7,894 bases of DNA from Calditrichota bacterium (GCA_024275555.1 JAJRYW010000515.1:1-7894); one strand, 5' to 3'; positions 1 through 6,620 are shown, numbered from the stretch's first letter. A program made the numbers and translations. The notes: a model not told the origin generated them from the letters alone.

Positions 1-253
1 CATCGGGAATCAGGGAAAGGGTGCGCTCCAGAAGTTCCCACCCGGCCAATCCCAGCGATTCATAAAAGGCGATATTCAGTTTATAGGCCGCCGTATAATC
101 CTGGGTGGCCTCGATGATGGCTTTATTGAAAGTAAACAGCGGATCAACCTCCGAGAGCAAAAAACTGGGTATCTTCTCGATATCGCTGTCTAAACCGACG
201 CAAACCAGGGAATTTTTGGATTGAATACGTTGATTTACCGTTTCCTCGAACAT
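1..253 (-). CDS. pyrF: Orotidine 5'-phosphate decarboxylase, type 2, N-terminal part (runs off the left edge)
   Basis: PyrF catalyses the last step of de novo UMP synthesis, decarboxylating orotidine 5'-monophosphate to UMP in the cytoplasm. Only the first 84 residues of a protein usually about 270 residues long are present. The translation starts MFEETVNQRIQSKNSLVCVG and shows the opening strand of the TIM barrel with the phosphoribosyl-site motif VCVGLDSD (residues 17-24). It continues with FNKAIIEAT (42-50) and AYKLNIAFYESLG (56-68), which matches the AYKPNxAFYExxG signature of the type-2 (archaeal/myxobacterial-like) subfamily. The catalytic DxKxxD segment lies outside the window. The start is supported by GAGAGGT about 7 bases upstream of the ATG. 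One small oddity is Leu in place of the usual Pro after Lys58. The gene is transcribed divergently from the Asp-box protein gene. The family assignment is firm; completeness cannot be judged. Confidence 0.88.
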   Translation of the reverse strand, partial: MFEETVNQRIQSKNSLVCVGLDSDIEKIPSFLLSEVDPLFTFNKAIIEATQDYTAAYKLNIAFYESLGLAGWELLERTLSLIPD

Positions 254-284
254 CGCTTCTACCTCTCTTGCTTCCAAACACGCA

Positions 285-312
285 AATATAAAAATACCGG
301 CCGGATATCCAA
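285..312 (-). promoter_or_regulatory. Candidate sigma-70-type promoter for pyrF
   Basis: On the minus strand, a TTGGAT hexamer (307-312) is followed after 16 bases by TATATT (285-290). Transcription would start around 275-280 and give a leader of about 25 bases carrying the GAGAGGT ribosome binding site. The -35 element is only a partial match. This is an inference from sequence; nothing else confirms it. Confidence 0.35.
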
Positions 313-350
313 AGCCTAATTTAGTCGTACCGCCTCAATTTTCAAAGAGC

Positions 351-379
351 TTGAATCTGTTTTACAAAGTGGTTATCAT
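351..379 (+). promoter_or_regulatory. Candidate sigma-70-type promoter for the Asp-box protein gene
   Basis: TTGAAT (351-356) and TATCAT (374-379) are separated by exactly 17 bases, a good match to the housekeeping -35/-10 arrangement. The predicted start site is near 386, about 50 bases before the ATG at 435. If this promoter is right, the in-frame TTG at 351 is part of the -35 box and cannot be the start codon. Confidence 0.45.
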
Positions 380-416
380 CGATTATGCTTCAGCTCTGCA
401 AATTGTTTGTTTGACT

Positions 417-436
417 ATAACGAAAAAAATCGTTAT
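417..436 (+). repeat. Perfect 7-bp inverted repeat spanning the start codon of the Asp-box protein gene
   Basis: ATAACGA (417-423) and TCGTTAT (430-436) are perfect inverted complements separated by six A residues. The right arm contains the A and T of the ATG at 435. As RNA this is an A-loop hairpin that would pair two bases of the start codon. As DNA it could be a small operator just downstream of the proposed transcription start. It is AT-rich, so it is only moderately stable, and chance cannot be excluded. Confidence 0.5.
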
Positions 437-2996
437 GAACTTTTCCGCCCTTTTCCGATTCGCCGTGTTGGTGATCCTACTGGTTTTTTCCGGGATCGCT
501 TACCGGGTTGCTTTTACGCCGCCGCCTGCCCCTTCGGCCGCTTTCCCTAGTGACTGGCTTTTGCGCCAGCGGATTTTCCCCCGCGGCGAGATCAACTACC
601 CGGTCTACCGCCGCGCCCAGGCGCAGGCTGAATTTATGCAGCGCCAGGGAATCTACCGGCAGGTAGAGTGGAGTTTTGCCGGCCCCTCCAATGTGGGCGG
701 GCGGATAACCGACCTGGCTTTGTCTCCCACCAATTTCGACACCATCTACGCCGCGGCGGCTTCCGGGGGAGTCTTCCGCACCGTAGACCGGGGGGGGCAG
801 TGGACGCCTGTTTTTGATGAAGAACTCACCCTCTCGATTGGGGCGGTTGCCCTGGCGCCCAGCCGGCCCAATACGGTCTATGTAGGAACCGGGGAAGCCA
901 ACGCCGGCGGAAGTTCCCAAATTTATGGCGGGTATGGGGTCTACAAATCCAGCGACGCCGGGCAAACCTGGCAGCACCTGGGCCTGGAGGAAACCCGTTA
1001 CATCGGGCGGATTGTGGTGGACCCGCACAACCCCGACCGGGTGTTTGTTGCCGCCCTGGGTAAGCTGTTTAACACCAACCCGGAGCGCGGGGTTTACCGC
1101 ACCCCGGATGGAGGGGAAACCTGGGAACGGAGCCTCTTTATCAATGATTCCACCGGGTGCGTCGACCTGGTGATGAATCCGCTCCAACCCAATCTCCTCT
1201 ACGCGGCAATGTGGGAACGGATTCGCCGCCCGGATCAAAATACCTGGGGAGGCCGCCACTCGGGTATCTATCGAAGCAGCGACGGCGGCGACACCTGGCA
1301 GGAGCTGACCAATGGCTTGCCTTATAATTCCCCCGCGGTCGGCCGGATTGGGATTACTCTTTGCGCCTCCCAGCCCCAGGTTTTATACGCCATCTATGCC
1401 GACAACACCGGCCGCTTTGCCGGCGTTTACAAAACGGTGGATGGCGGGGAGAACTGGTTCCGCACCAATGATACCGATTTAAATGCGGTTTATGGAACCA
1501 CCGGCTGGTGGTTCGGCAATATCCGGGTTTCCCCGGCCAATCCCAACCTGGTTTTTGCCCTGGGAATACGGATGTACCGCTCACTCGACGGCGGGCAAAG
1601 CTGGCAGGACCGCAATGGGCGGTTACACGTGGATCAGCACGCCATGTATATTCATCCCCAGGACCCCAATTATATTGTGGTCGGCAACGACGGCGGGATT
1701 TACATGAGCCTGAACGGCGGGGTGCAATGGGGGAAATCCTCGAATTTGCCCATTACCCAGTTTTACACCGGGGAATTTGACGACCAGTTTCCGGAGCGGA
1801 AATACGGGGGTACCCAGGATAACGGCACCCAGCGAACCCTGTCCGGCAACCCGCTTGACTGGCATAAAATTTTAGCCGCCGATGGGTTTTATGTGCTGGT
1901 GGATCCCCAGGACAACCAGTACGTCTATGCCGAGACCCAGTTCGGGGGTCTGCATCGCTCCACGGACGGCGGTTATACCTTCACCAGCGCTTTGAGCGGG
2001 ATAATTTCCAGTGATCGTTTCAACTGGAGCGCCCCGTTGGCGATGGACCCTTCTCAGCCCCAAACCTTGTATTTTGGCACGCACCGGGTTTACCGCAGCA
2101 ATAACCGGGCGCTCTCCTGGACTCCCATCAGCCCGGACCTGAGCAACTATCCTCACCCCGGCAACCTGGTCTTCGGAACCGTTACCGCCATCGCTGTCGC
2201 GCCCGGTAAACGGGAAGTCATCTACGCCGGCACTGATGACGGCAATGTCTGGATAAGCCCGGACTTCGGGCAAAACTGGCAGTTGATTTCCGCCGAGTTG
2301 CCGGTGCGCTGGGTTACCCGGGTGGCGGTGGACCCCTTCGATGAGCATATCGCTTACGTTACTTTCTCCGGCTACCGCTGGGAAGACTTCCTGCCCCATA
2401 TCTTCCGAACCGGGGACGCCGGGCAGACCTGGGAGGATATTTCCGGCAATCTTCCCGAAGTTCCGCTAAACGATGTGGTTATTGATCCCGGCGCCGATTC
2501 CACGCTCTATGTCGCCTCTGATGTGGGGGTCTACTTCAGCCAAAATTTGGGCAGAGAGTGGCATCGGCTGGGCAGCGGCTTACCCAATACGCCGATCATG
2601 GACCTCGATTTACATCAGGCCGACAGAATTTTATTGGCCGCTACCTACGGCCGCTCCATGTACACGCTGCAATTATCCGGCCTTACCGGCCTGGCCTCCC
2701 ATCGCCAATCGATTTCCAGCGATTTCCGGCTCGGCCAAAACTATCCCAACCCTTTTAATGGGGTTACGCATATACCGTTCCGGTTGGCGCGCGCCGGGCA
2801 AGTACGCCTGACCATCTATGACAACCTGGGCCGGAGAGTCAGAACCGCCGCAGCAGGGCGCTATGACGCCGGAGAGCACTCGATAGCCTGGGATGGGCGT
2901 AATGAATGGGGAGAGCCGGTCGGCAGCGGCGTCTATGTGTATCGCCTGCAGGTTGACAACTGGATGGGCGCTGGTAAGCTGACCCTGGTGCAATAG
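435..2996 (+). CDS. Exported Asp-box/sortilin (VPS10)-like beta-propeller protein with C-terminal T9SS/FlgD-type sorting domain
   Basis: A predicted secreted or surface protein of 853 residues. Residues 1-27 contain a basic start and a hydrophobic stretch (MNFSALFRFAVLVILLVF), an export signal or signal anchor without a clear AxA site. From about residue 80 the chain is a beta-propeller built from Asp-box (BNR-like) repeats of the form S/T-x-D-x-G-x-T-W. I count about twelve, including TVDRGGQW (about 116-123), SSDAGQTW, TPDGGETW, SSDGGDTW, TVDGGENW, SLDGGQSW, STDGGYTF, SPDFGQNW and TGDAGQTW, plus three degenerate ones. Proteins like this are usually labelled sortilin/VPS10-like or 'BNR-repeat glycosyl hydrolase'; the fold is clear but no enzymatic activity can be inferred. 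Residues about 766-853 form a LGQNYPNPFN...LTIYDNLGRRV...WDGRNEWG...SGVYVYRL domain, the FlgD-like/Por secretion tail that directs export or surface attachment through type IX secretion in many FCB bacteria. The frame stays open upstream to a TTG at 351, but the export signal only sits at the N-terminus with the ATG at 435. Neither start has a good ribosome binding site. Confidence 0.88.
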   Translation: MNFSALFRFAVLVILLVFSGIAYRVAFTPPPAPSAAFPSDWLLRQRIFPRGEINYPVYRRAQAQAEFMQRQGIYRQVEWSFAGPSNVGGRITDLALSPTNFDTIYAAAASGGVFRTVDRGGQWTPVFDEELTLSIGAVALAPSRPNTVYVGTGEANAGGSSQIYGGYGVYKSSDAGQTWQHLGLEETRYIGRIVVDPHNPDRVFVAALGKLFNTNPERGVYRTPDGGETWERSLFINDSTGCVDLVMNPLQPNLLYAAMWERIRRPDQNTWGGRHSGIYRSSDGGDTWQELTNGLPYNSPAVGRIGITLCASQPQVLYAIYADNTGRFAGVYKTVDGGENWFRTNDTDLNAVYGTTGWWFGNIRVSPANPNLVFALGIRMYRSLDGGQSWQDRNGRLHVDQHAMYIHPQDPNYIVVGNDGGIYMSLNGGVQWGKSSNLPITQFYTGEFDDQFPERKYGGTQDNGTQRTLSGNPLDWHKILAADGFYVLVDPQDNQYVYAETQFGGLHRSTDGGYTFTSALSGIISSDRFNWSAPLAMDPSQPQTLYFGTHRVYRSNNRALSWTPISPDLSNYPHPGNLVFGTVTAIAVAPGKREVIYAGTDDGNVWISPDFGQNWQLISAELPVRWVTRVAVDPFDEHIAYVTFSGYRWEDFLPHIFRTGDAGQTWEDISGNLPEVPLNDVVIDPGADSTLYVASDVGVYFSQNLGREWHRLGSGLPNTPIMDLDLHQADRILLAATYGRSMYTLQLSGLTGLASHRQSISSDFRLGQNYPNPFNGVTHIPFRLARAGQVRLTIYDNLGRRVRTAAAGRYDAGEHSIAWDGRNEWGEPVGSGVYVYRLQVDNWMGAGKLTLVQ

Positions 2997-3001
2997 GCGC
3001 G

Positions 3002-3038
3002 CCCCCGGTGCGGGAAGGCCCCCGGTGAATCCCACCGG
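3002..3038 (+). terminator. GC-rich direct repeat and hairpin after the Asp-box gene, weak terminator candidate
   Basis: The 9-mer CCCCCGGTG occurs twice (3002-3010 and 3019-3027). The second copy forms a 6-bp stem, CCGGTG (3022-3027) with CACCGG (3033-3038), around a 5-base loop. The structure begins five bases after the stop codon. There is no T-run downstream, so it is not a standard intrinsic terminator; it might act as an mRNA 3' stabiliser or do nothing. Confidence 0.25.
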
Positions 3039-3278
3039 CATCATAGCTGATTCCGCCTCAATGCCGGCGTCGTCATTGACTTGCCGGGGATTTCCAGGTG
3101 CTTTCGCGCATTTCACTGCGAGAGAAAACGGTCTTCGGCAGAGCAAATCGCCCATCCCGGCCAGGGGCTGAGTTGGAGGCGACTCCGCGCCTGGGAACCT
3201 CGAAGAAAGAATGTATCGGTTGTGTTCCGAATCTCATCCTGGCAGTGCAGTCCAGGCCAAACAAATCACCAAAACAAC
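3039..3278. other. Intergenic stretch upstream of the HiPIP gene, no gene recognised
   Basis: About 240 bases between the post-stop hairpin and the HiPIP ribosome binding site. Short stems can be drawn: AGGCG (3177-3181) with CGCCT (3188-3192), and CCTGG (3238-3242) with CCAGG (3252-3256). Neither matches a riboswitch or tRNA that I recognise. No convincing promoter is visible: TTGACT at 3076-3081 has no good -10 partner. The HiPIP reading frame stays open upstream to 3098, but that extension would bury the export signal and looks like non-coding sequence. Confidence 0.4.
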
Positions 3279-3289
3279 GGAGTGGTATG

Positions 3290-3649
3290 ATGAGCAAGCT
3301 GACCCGCAAAGAGTTTTTGCAACGGATAGCTGCCCTTGGCTTTTGCGGTGTGGCGGCCGGTTCACTTCTCTTCCGCTGTGGCGGCGGAGAGAGTGAGAAA
3401 CAGACCGCCAAGACTCCCAGGGCGGCGCCGGAAGACCCCTGTGCGGATGTAAGCGGCTTGAGCCCGGAAGAAACGGCGACCCGCACCGTCTTTAAATATG
3501 GGACTCACTCGCCGGACCCGAAAAAAATATGCTCCGGGTGCGCCCTTTATAAAGATCCCGCCCCGGGCGAGGCCTGCGGGACCTGCCAAATTATAAAAGG
3601 CCCTGTTCATCCCAACGGCCATTGTATAAACTGGGTTGCCCCGGCCTGA
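3290..3649 (+). CDS. High-potential iron-sulfur protein (HiPIP), exported
   Basis: A small electron-transfer protein (119 residues) that would carry one [4Fe-4S] cluster cycling between the 3+ and 2+ states outside the cytoplasm, typically as a soluble donor to a reaction centre or terminal oxidase. The C-terminal half has the family layout CSGCALY (Cys81, Cys84), then GEACGTC (Cys99), then NGHCINW (Cys112), with spacings of 2, 14 and 12 intervening residues close to known HiPIPs. Cys96 is extra and sits where many HiPIPs have an aromatic residue. The N-terminus, LTRKEFLQRI followed by a hydrophobic stretch ending SLLFRCGGG, resembles a Tat signal with Arg-Lys instead of Arg-Arg, followed by a cysteine placed like a lipoprotein anchor but with a poor lipobox. 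Two tandem ATGs occur at 3287 and 3290. GGAG (3279-3282) lies 7 bases before the second and 4 before the first, so 3290 is preferred. The gene stands alone, convergent with dut, and ends at a strong terminator. No partner cytochrome or oxidase gene is in view. Confidence 0.85.
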   Translation: MSKLTRKEFLQRIAALGFCGVAAGSLLFRCGGGESEKQTAKTPRAAPEDPCADVSGLSPEETATRTVFKYGTHSPDPKKICSGCALYKDPAPGEACGTCQIIKGPVHPNGHCINWVAPA

Positions 3650-3652
3650 TTT

Positions 3653-3682
3653 GCCGGAACCAGGACTTGCGTCCCATCCGGC
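3653..3682 (-). other. Hairpin with GCAA (GNRA-type) tetraloop at the 3' end of the dut transcript
   Basis: Read on the minus strand, GCCGGA (3682-3677) pairs with TCCGGC (3658-3653). Inside it, GGAC pairs with GTCC around a GCAA tetraloop (3670-3667), with a small asymmetric internal loop between the two stems. It lies 20-50 bases past the dut stop codon. There is no T-run after it, so it is more likely a 3' stabilising structure or weak terminator than a classical one. It shares bases with the plus-strand terminator, and the two folds are mutually exclusive on a given strand. Confidence 0.4.
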
Positions 3683-3702
3683 TCTTCCGCGATGGGGTTT
3701 TT
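3672..3702 (+). terminator. Intrinsic terminator of the HiPIP gene
   Basis: CCCATC (3673-3678) plus CGG (3679-3681) pairs with CCG (3687-3689) and GATGGG (3691-3696), with one bulged C at 3690 and a CTCTT loop. A T-G wobble can extend the base of the stem. Five T residues follow (3698-3702). The T-run ends inside the dut stop codon on the opposite strand, so the two convergent genes share this segment. Confidence 0.75.
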
Positions 3703-4169
3703 CAGCGCGAACCTGTCGAGCCAAAACCGCCCCGGGTTTTGCCGGCAAAATCGGCCCGATCCGTTTCCTCCCACTCAATATCCGGCAGGGCGTTTTTCTC
3801 GAAAATGACCTGGGCGATGCGGGTTCCCTGCTCGATTACCAGCGGCTGATCCCGGTGCGGATCGGCGGGGTTGTAGAGCCTTACCAGGGCAATGCGCACC
3901 TCATCCTCCGGCCCGCAGTAATCCGAGTCGACAATCCCGACATCATTGGCCAGGCAGACCCCGTTTTTAATCGAAAATCCCGAGCGGATGTGGATTTTAA
4001 AAAAATATCCCGGCGGCGACTCGATGACCAGGCCGGTGGAAACCAACTCCACTTTTCCCGGCCGGAGTTCCACCCGTTCGGCGGAGTATACATCCAGGCC
4101 CACGGAGTGTTCGGTCTTGCGCTCCGGGAGCGGGATATCCTTGTTCTTGCGATAAATACGTATCTTCAT
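3702..4169 (-). CDS. dut: dUTP diphosphatase (dUTPase), trimeric type
   Basis: Hydrolyses dUTP to dUMP and pyrophosphate, keeping uracil out of DNA and supplying dUMP for thymidylate synthesis; cytoplasmic homotrimer. The 155-residue length is normal. All five family motifs are present in order: SVGLDVYSA (22-30), RSG (62-64), VGIVDSDY (77-84) with the catalytic Asp81 and the ribose-discriminating Tyr84, GTRIAQ (115-120), and the C-terminal arm GGFGSTG (147-153) that closes over the nucleotide. Compared with common bacterial dUTPases there are short insertions after motif 3 (CGPEDE) and before motif 4 (NPADPHRDQ). The start is well supported by GAAGGAG five bases before the ATG. The gene begins 15 bases after the sppA stop codon, with its ribosome binding site in that gap, so it is very likely co-transcribed with sppA. 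Confidence 0.95.
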   Translation of the reverse strand: MKIRIYRKNKDIPLPERKTEHSVGLDVYSAERVELRPGKVELVSTGLVIESPPGYFFKIHIRSGFSIKNGVCLANDVGIVDSDYCGPEDEVRIALVRLYNPADPHRDQPLVIEQGTRIAQVIFEKNALPDIEWEETDRADFAGKTRGGFGSTGSR

Positions 4170-4184
4170 GGATGCTCCTTCGGA

Positions 4185-6620
4185 TTACTCTTCTTCGGTT
4201 GGATAATATCCCGGCGTCATCAGCGGCAGCGGCGCCCCGGGTTTTTCCGAGACCATCTCCAGGTACTGGTAGATCGGGTCGTCCCCTGCGGCGGATTTTA
4301 TGCCCAGGGGAGAAAACAGGTCGGTGTTCCAGAGTCCCTTGTAACGGGGAATTTCCAGGATTTTCACCCGGTCGCCCGGGGAAAGGCCGGCCATTTCTTT
4401 GGCGATGGAGACGGCCGTCAGCAGTCCCCCGATTTCATCGACCAGCCCCAGGTCTTTGCCGTCCAGGCCGGAGTAGAAACGCCCCTGGGCGACGCTGTCA
4501 ACCCGGGCCACGCTCATGCCCCGTCCCTGGCTGACTTTGGCGATAAATTCCCGGTAGAAATCGTTTAGCAGTTGTTCAACTTTACGGCGTTCTTCCCCGG
4601 TCAGATTACGCGCCGGCACCTTTAAATTTAAGAGGGGCAGCCGTATCCCGAAGCCGACCTCGGCATGTTTGCCGCGTTTGACAAAATCCGAACTCATGCC
4701 CAGTTTTTGGGAAATACCTTTATCGTAGAGCCATCCGCCGATGACTCCGATGGAGCCGGTAACGGTGTTGGGGCCGGCCAGAATGGTGTCGCCGTACATG
4801 GAAATCCAATAGCCGCCGGAGCCGGCCACCTGGCCCTGGCTTACCACCACCGGCTTCTTTTCGGAAACCTTCTTTAACGCTTCCGCGACAATGTCCGAGG
4901 CCATTCCGTCGCCTCCCGGGGAATCCACGCGGAAGACCACGGCTTTAATGCGCCGGTCTTTGGCTATTCGGAGCAGCGCCTTGCTCAGCCAGCGGGCCCG
5001 GATGCCTTCATCCATCGCACAAATTCCCAGGGCGTAAACCAGGGCAATGCGGGGCGGTTCTCCCCACTCCCCGTAGAAGTCGGCCCGCTCTTTTACGGCG
5101 CGGTAGGGCAGGTTGGTCAGCTTTTTCCCGGAGATGCGCTGTACAATCTGATCCATATCGTTCCAGCGGCCCAGCGTGTCGACCAGCCCGCTGCGGAGGG
5201 CGTCTTTGGGCAGAAAGATGGTCTCCTCATCAATCAGCCGGTCAAACTCAGCGGTAGTAAATCCCCGCGACTGGCAAATATCCCCGCGGACAACCTCGTA
5301 CCAGTCGTCCAAATAGGCCTGGAACTGTTCCCGGTCTGCCTCGGAAAAGTTATCGCGCGAGAGTACTTCCACGGCGGATTTGTATTTGAAAAAGCGCCAT
5401 TCATCAAAACCCAACCCCAATTTTTCCAGGGTTGCTTTAAAGTAGGTGCGGCCCATAACAAAACCGGGCAGCATAATCATCCCCTGGGGGTCCAGCACCA
5501 CCTGGTCGGCTACACTGGCAAGGTGGTAGCGGCTCAGGCGCACATTGTCGATAAATATCACCACTTTTTTTCCGGCGGCCCGGGCTGTTTTGAGGGCTTC
5601 GCGCAGTTCCCAGCCCAGTTCCGGGCGGATGCGCATCCCGGAGAGATTCAGGGCAATTACGCCCACCCGCTCGTCCTGCCCGGATTGCCGGATGGTTTGA
5701 AGCAAATCGGCAAAGCGATGGGTTCCTTCGTCAAACAACCGGAATGTCTGGTAATCCACCCGGCCCTTCAGGTTCAGCTTTACCACCTGTTGTCCTTTCT
5801 GGAACCAGGATTGAAAAACCGAGGGGTGGTAATCGCCAAAGCCTACCGAGTAGCTGTTGTAACTTCGTTCTTGCCGGTCGTCAAAATGGGCCTGGCTGCT
5901 CAGGCGATTGACTCCCAGGGCGAGCTGTACGCCGAGGGTGAACGACTCATCTTCGAAATAACGGCCGCTGAAGAAAACCCCTTGCAGCAATTGCAGGTTG
6001 GCGCCCACGCTCCAGGGGGCCTCGGAAAGCGATTGGCCTTTCTGTAAAGCGGCGTCGGCAAAAAGAGTCAGCCGCTCGTCTTTTAAGGGGCGCAGGCCGA
6101 TATCCAGGCTGGCTTCTTTGGCAGAACTTTTGCCGGAAAACCGCCCGGCCAGGCCGATGGAGAGGAACGGCGAGGGGCGCAGAATGCTGCCCAGGGTGAA
6201 CAAGTTCTCCCGGCCCGTCAAATCCGTATCGCCTTTACTCCACTGGTAGCTAAACCCGAAACTGGCGCTGCGGTCGCCAAACCCGCTGGCAAATTGGTAA
6301 TCGGTAACCCGCAGGGGACCGTAGGCGTCCCGCTGGACGGAAAACCCCAAACCGGGTACGGCGCTGTAGAGCCCCCAGGATTTTAACTGTTGCGGGTCTT
6401 CCCGGTTGGCAATCCAGTAAAAGCGGGATTGGAAACCGGAAATCAGCCCGATGGTAGCCGGATTGACAAAACCGACTAAATCGCCTTCGGAAACGCTGGC
6501 GCTGACAGGCAGAAACCGGTAGCGGGAGTAGTAGGATGTCAACGTCTGCGCCCAGCTTGTATTCAGGGCAATTACCAAAAAGCATAGCGCCGCCCATGCG
6601 GATTTCGAGAGAAATTTCAT
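4185..6620 (-). CDS. sppA: SppA-type signal peptide peptidase (family S49) fused to an N-terminal outer-membrane-barrel-like domain
   Basis: A predicted cell-envelope protease of 811 residues, clearly longer than the 618-residue E. coli enzyme. Residues 1-25 form a Sec signal peptide (KFLSKSAW, a hydrophobic core, then TSWAQ). Residues about 26-275 consist of alternating beta strands rich in Gly and aromatics, with a VNPATIG motif near the start as in FadL/PorV/UPF0164-type outer-membrane proteins; I recognise no enzyme domain there. From about 279 come the two tandem S49 domains. The first carries FKYKSAVE, whose Lys414 matches the general base Lys209 of E. coli. The second carries RVDSPGG (about 562-568) and AGSGGYWIS, whose Ser601 matches the nucleophile Ser409, followed by TGSIGVIGG. 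Both catalytic residues are therefore present. SppA enzymes degrade leftover signal peptides and other membrane-associated peptides. The ATG at 6620 is chosen because GGAG (6627-6630) lies six bases upstream; an ATG four codons earlier (6632) has no ribosome binding site. dut follows 15 bases downstream. Confidence 0.9.
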   Translation of the reverse strand: MKFLSKSAWAALCFLVIALNTSWAQTLTSYYSRYRFLPVSASVSEGDLVGFVNPATIGLISGFQSRFYWIANREDPQQLKSWGLYSAVPGLGFSVQRDAYGPLRVTDYQFASGFGDRSASFGFSYQWSKGDTDLTGRENLFTLGSILRPSPFLSIGLAGRFSGKSSAKEASLDIGLRPLKDERLTLFADAALQKGQSLSEAPWSVGANLQLLQGVFFSGRYFEDESFTLGVQLALGVNRLSSQAHFDDRQERSYNSYSVGFGDYHPSVFQSWFQKGQQVVKLNLKGRVDYQTFRLFDEGTHRFADLLQTIRQSGQDERVGVIALNLSGMRIRPELGWELREALKTARAAGKKVVIFIDNVRLSRYHLASVADQVVLDPQGMIMLPGFVMGRTYFKATLEKLGLGFDEWRFFKYKSAVEVLSRDNFSEADREQFQAYLDDWYEVVRGDICQSRGFTTAEFDRLIDEETIFLPKDALRSGLVDTLGRWNDMDQIVQRISGKKLTNLPYRAVKERADFYGEWGEPPRIALVYALGICAMDEGIRARWLSKALLRIAKDRRIKAVVFRVDSPGGDGMASDIVAEALKKVSEKKPVVVSQGQVAGSGGYWISMYGDTILAGPNTVTGSIGVIGGWLYDKGISQKLGMSSDFVKRGKHAEVGFGIRLPLLNLKVPARNLTGEERRKVEQLLNDFYREFIAKVSQGRGMSVARVDSVAQGRFYSGLDGKDLGLVDEIGGLLTAVSIAKEMAGLSPGDRVKILEIPRYKGLWNTDLFSPLGIKSAAGDDPIYQYLEMVSEKPGAPLPLMTPGYYPTEEE

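Noticed and set aside
351..434. TTG start at 351 extending the Asp-box protein by 28 residues
   Set aside because: The extension places extra sequence before the export signal, has no ribosome binding site, and the TTG coincides with a good -35 box (TTGAAT, 17-base spacing, TATCAT).
477..1259. 260-codon open frame on the minus strand
   Set aside because: Antisense to the Asp-box repeats, rich in Gly/Pro/Arg, with no recognisable domain.
2996..3003. GGCGCGCC palindrome right after the Asp-box gene
   Set aside because: An 8-base palindrome in GC-rich DNA is expected by chance; no attachment-site or repeat partner is visible.
3098..3286. N-terminal extension of the HiPIP frame
   Set aside because: It would bury the Tat-like signal about 64 residues inside the protein and has no protein-like composition; GGAG before the tandem ATGs supports the later start.
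2673..3486. Minus-strand open frames (160 and 137 codons) covering the gap before the HiPIP gene
   Set aside because: They overlap the ends of two well-supported plus-strand genes and show no domain, and their starts have no convincing ribosome binding site.
3636..4568. 310-codon open frame on the plus strand
   Set aside because: It lies opposite dut and the end of sppA, both of which have complete family motifs; this is an antisense shadow in GC-rich sequence.
5523..6047. 174-codon open frame on the plus strand
   Set aside because: Antisense to sppA, no recognisable family, no ribosome binding site evidence.
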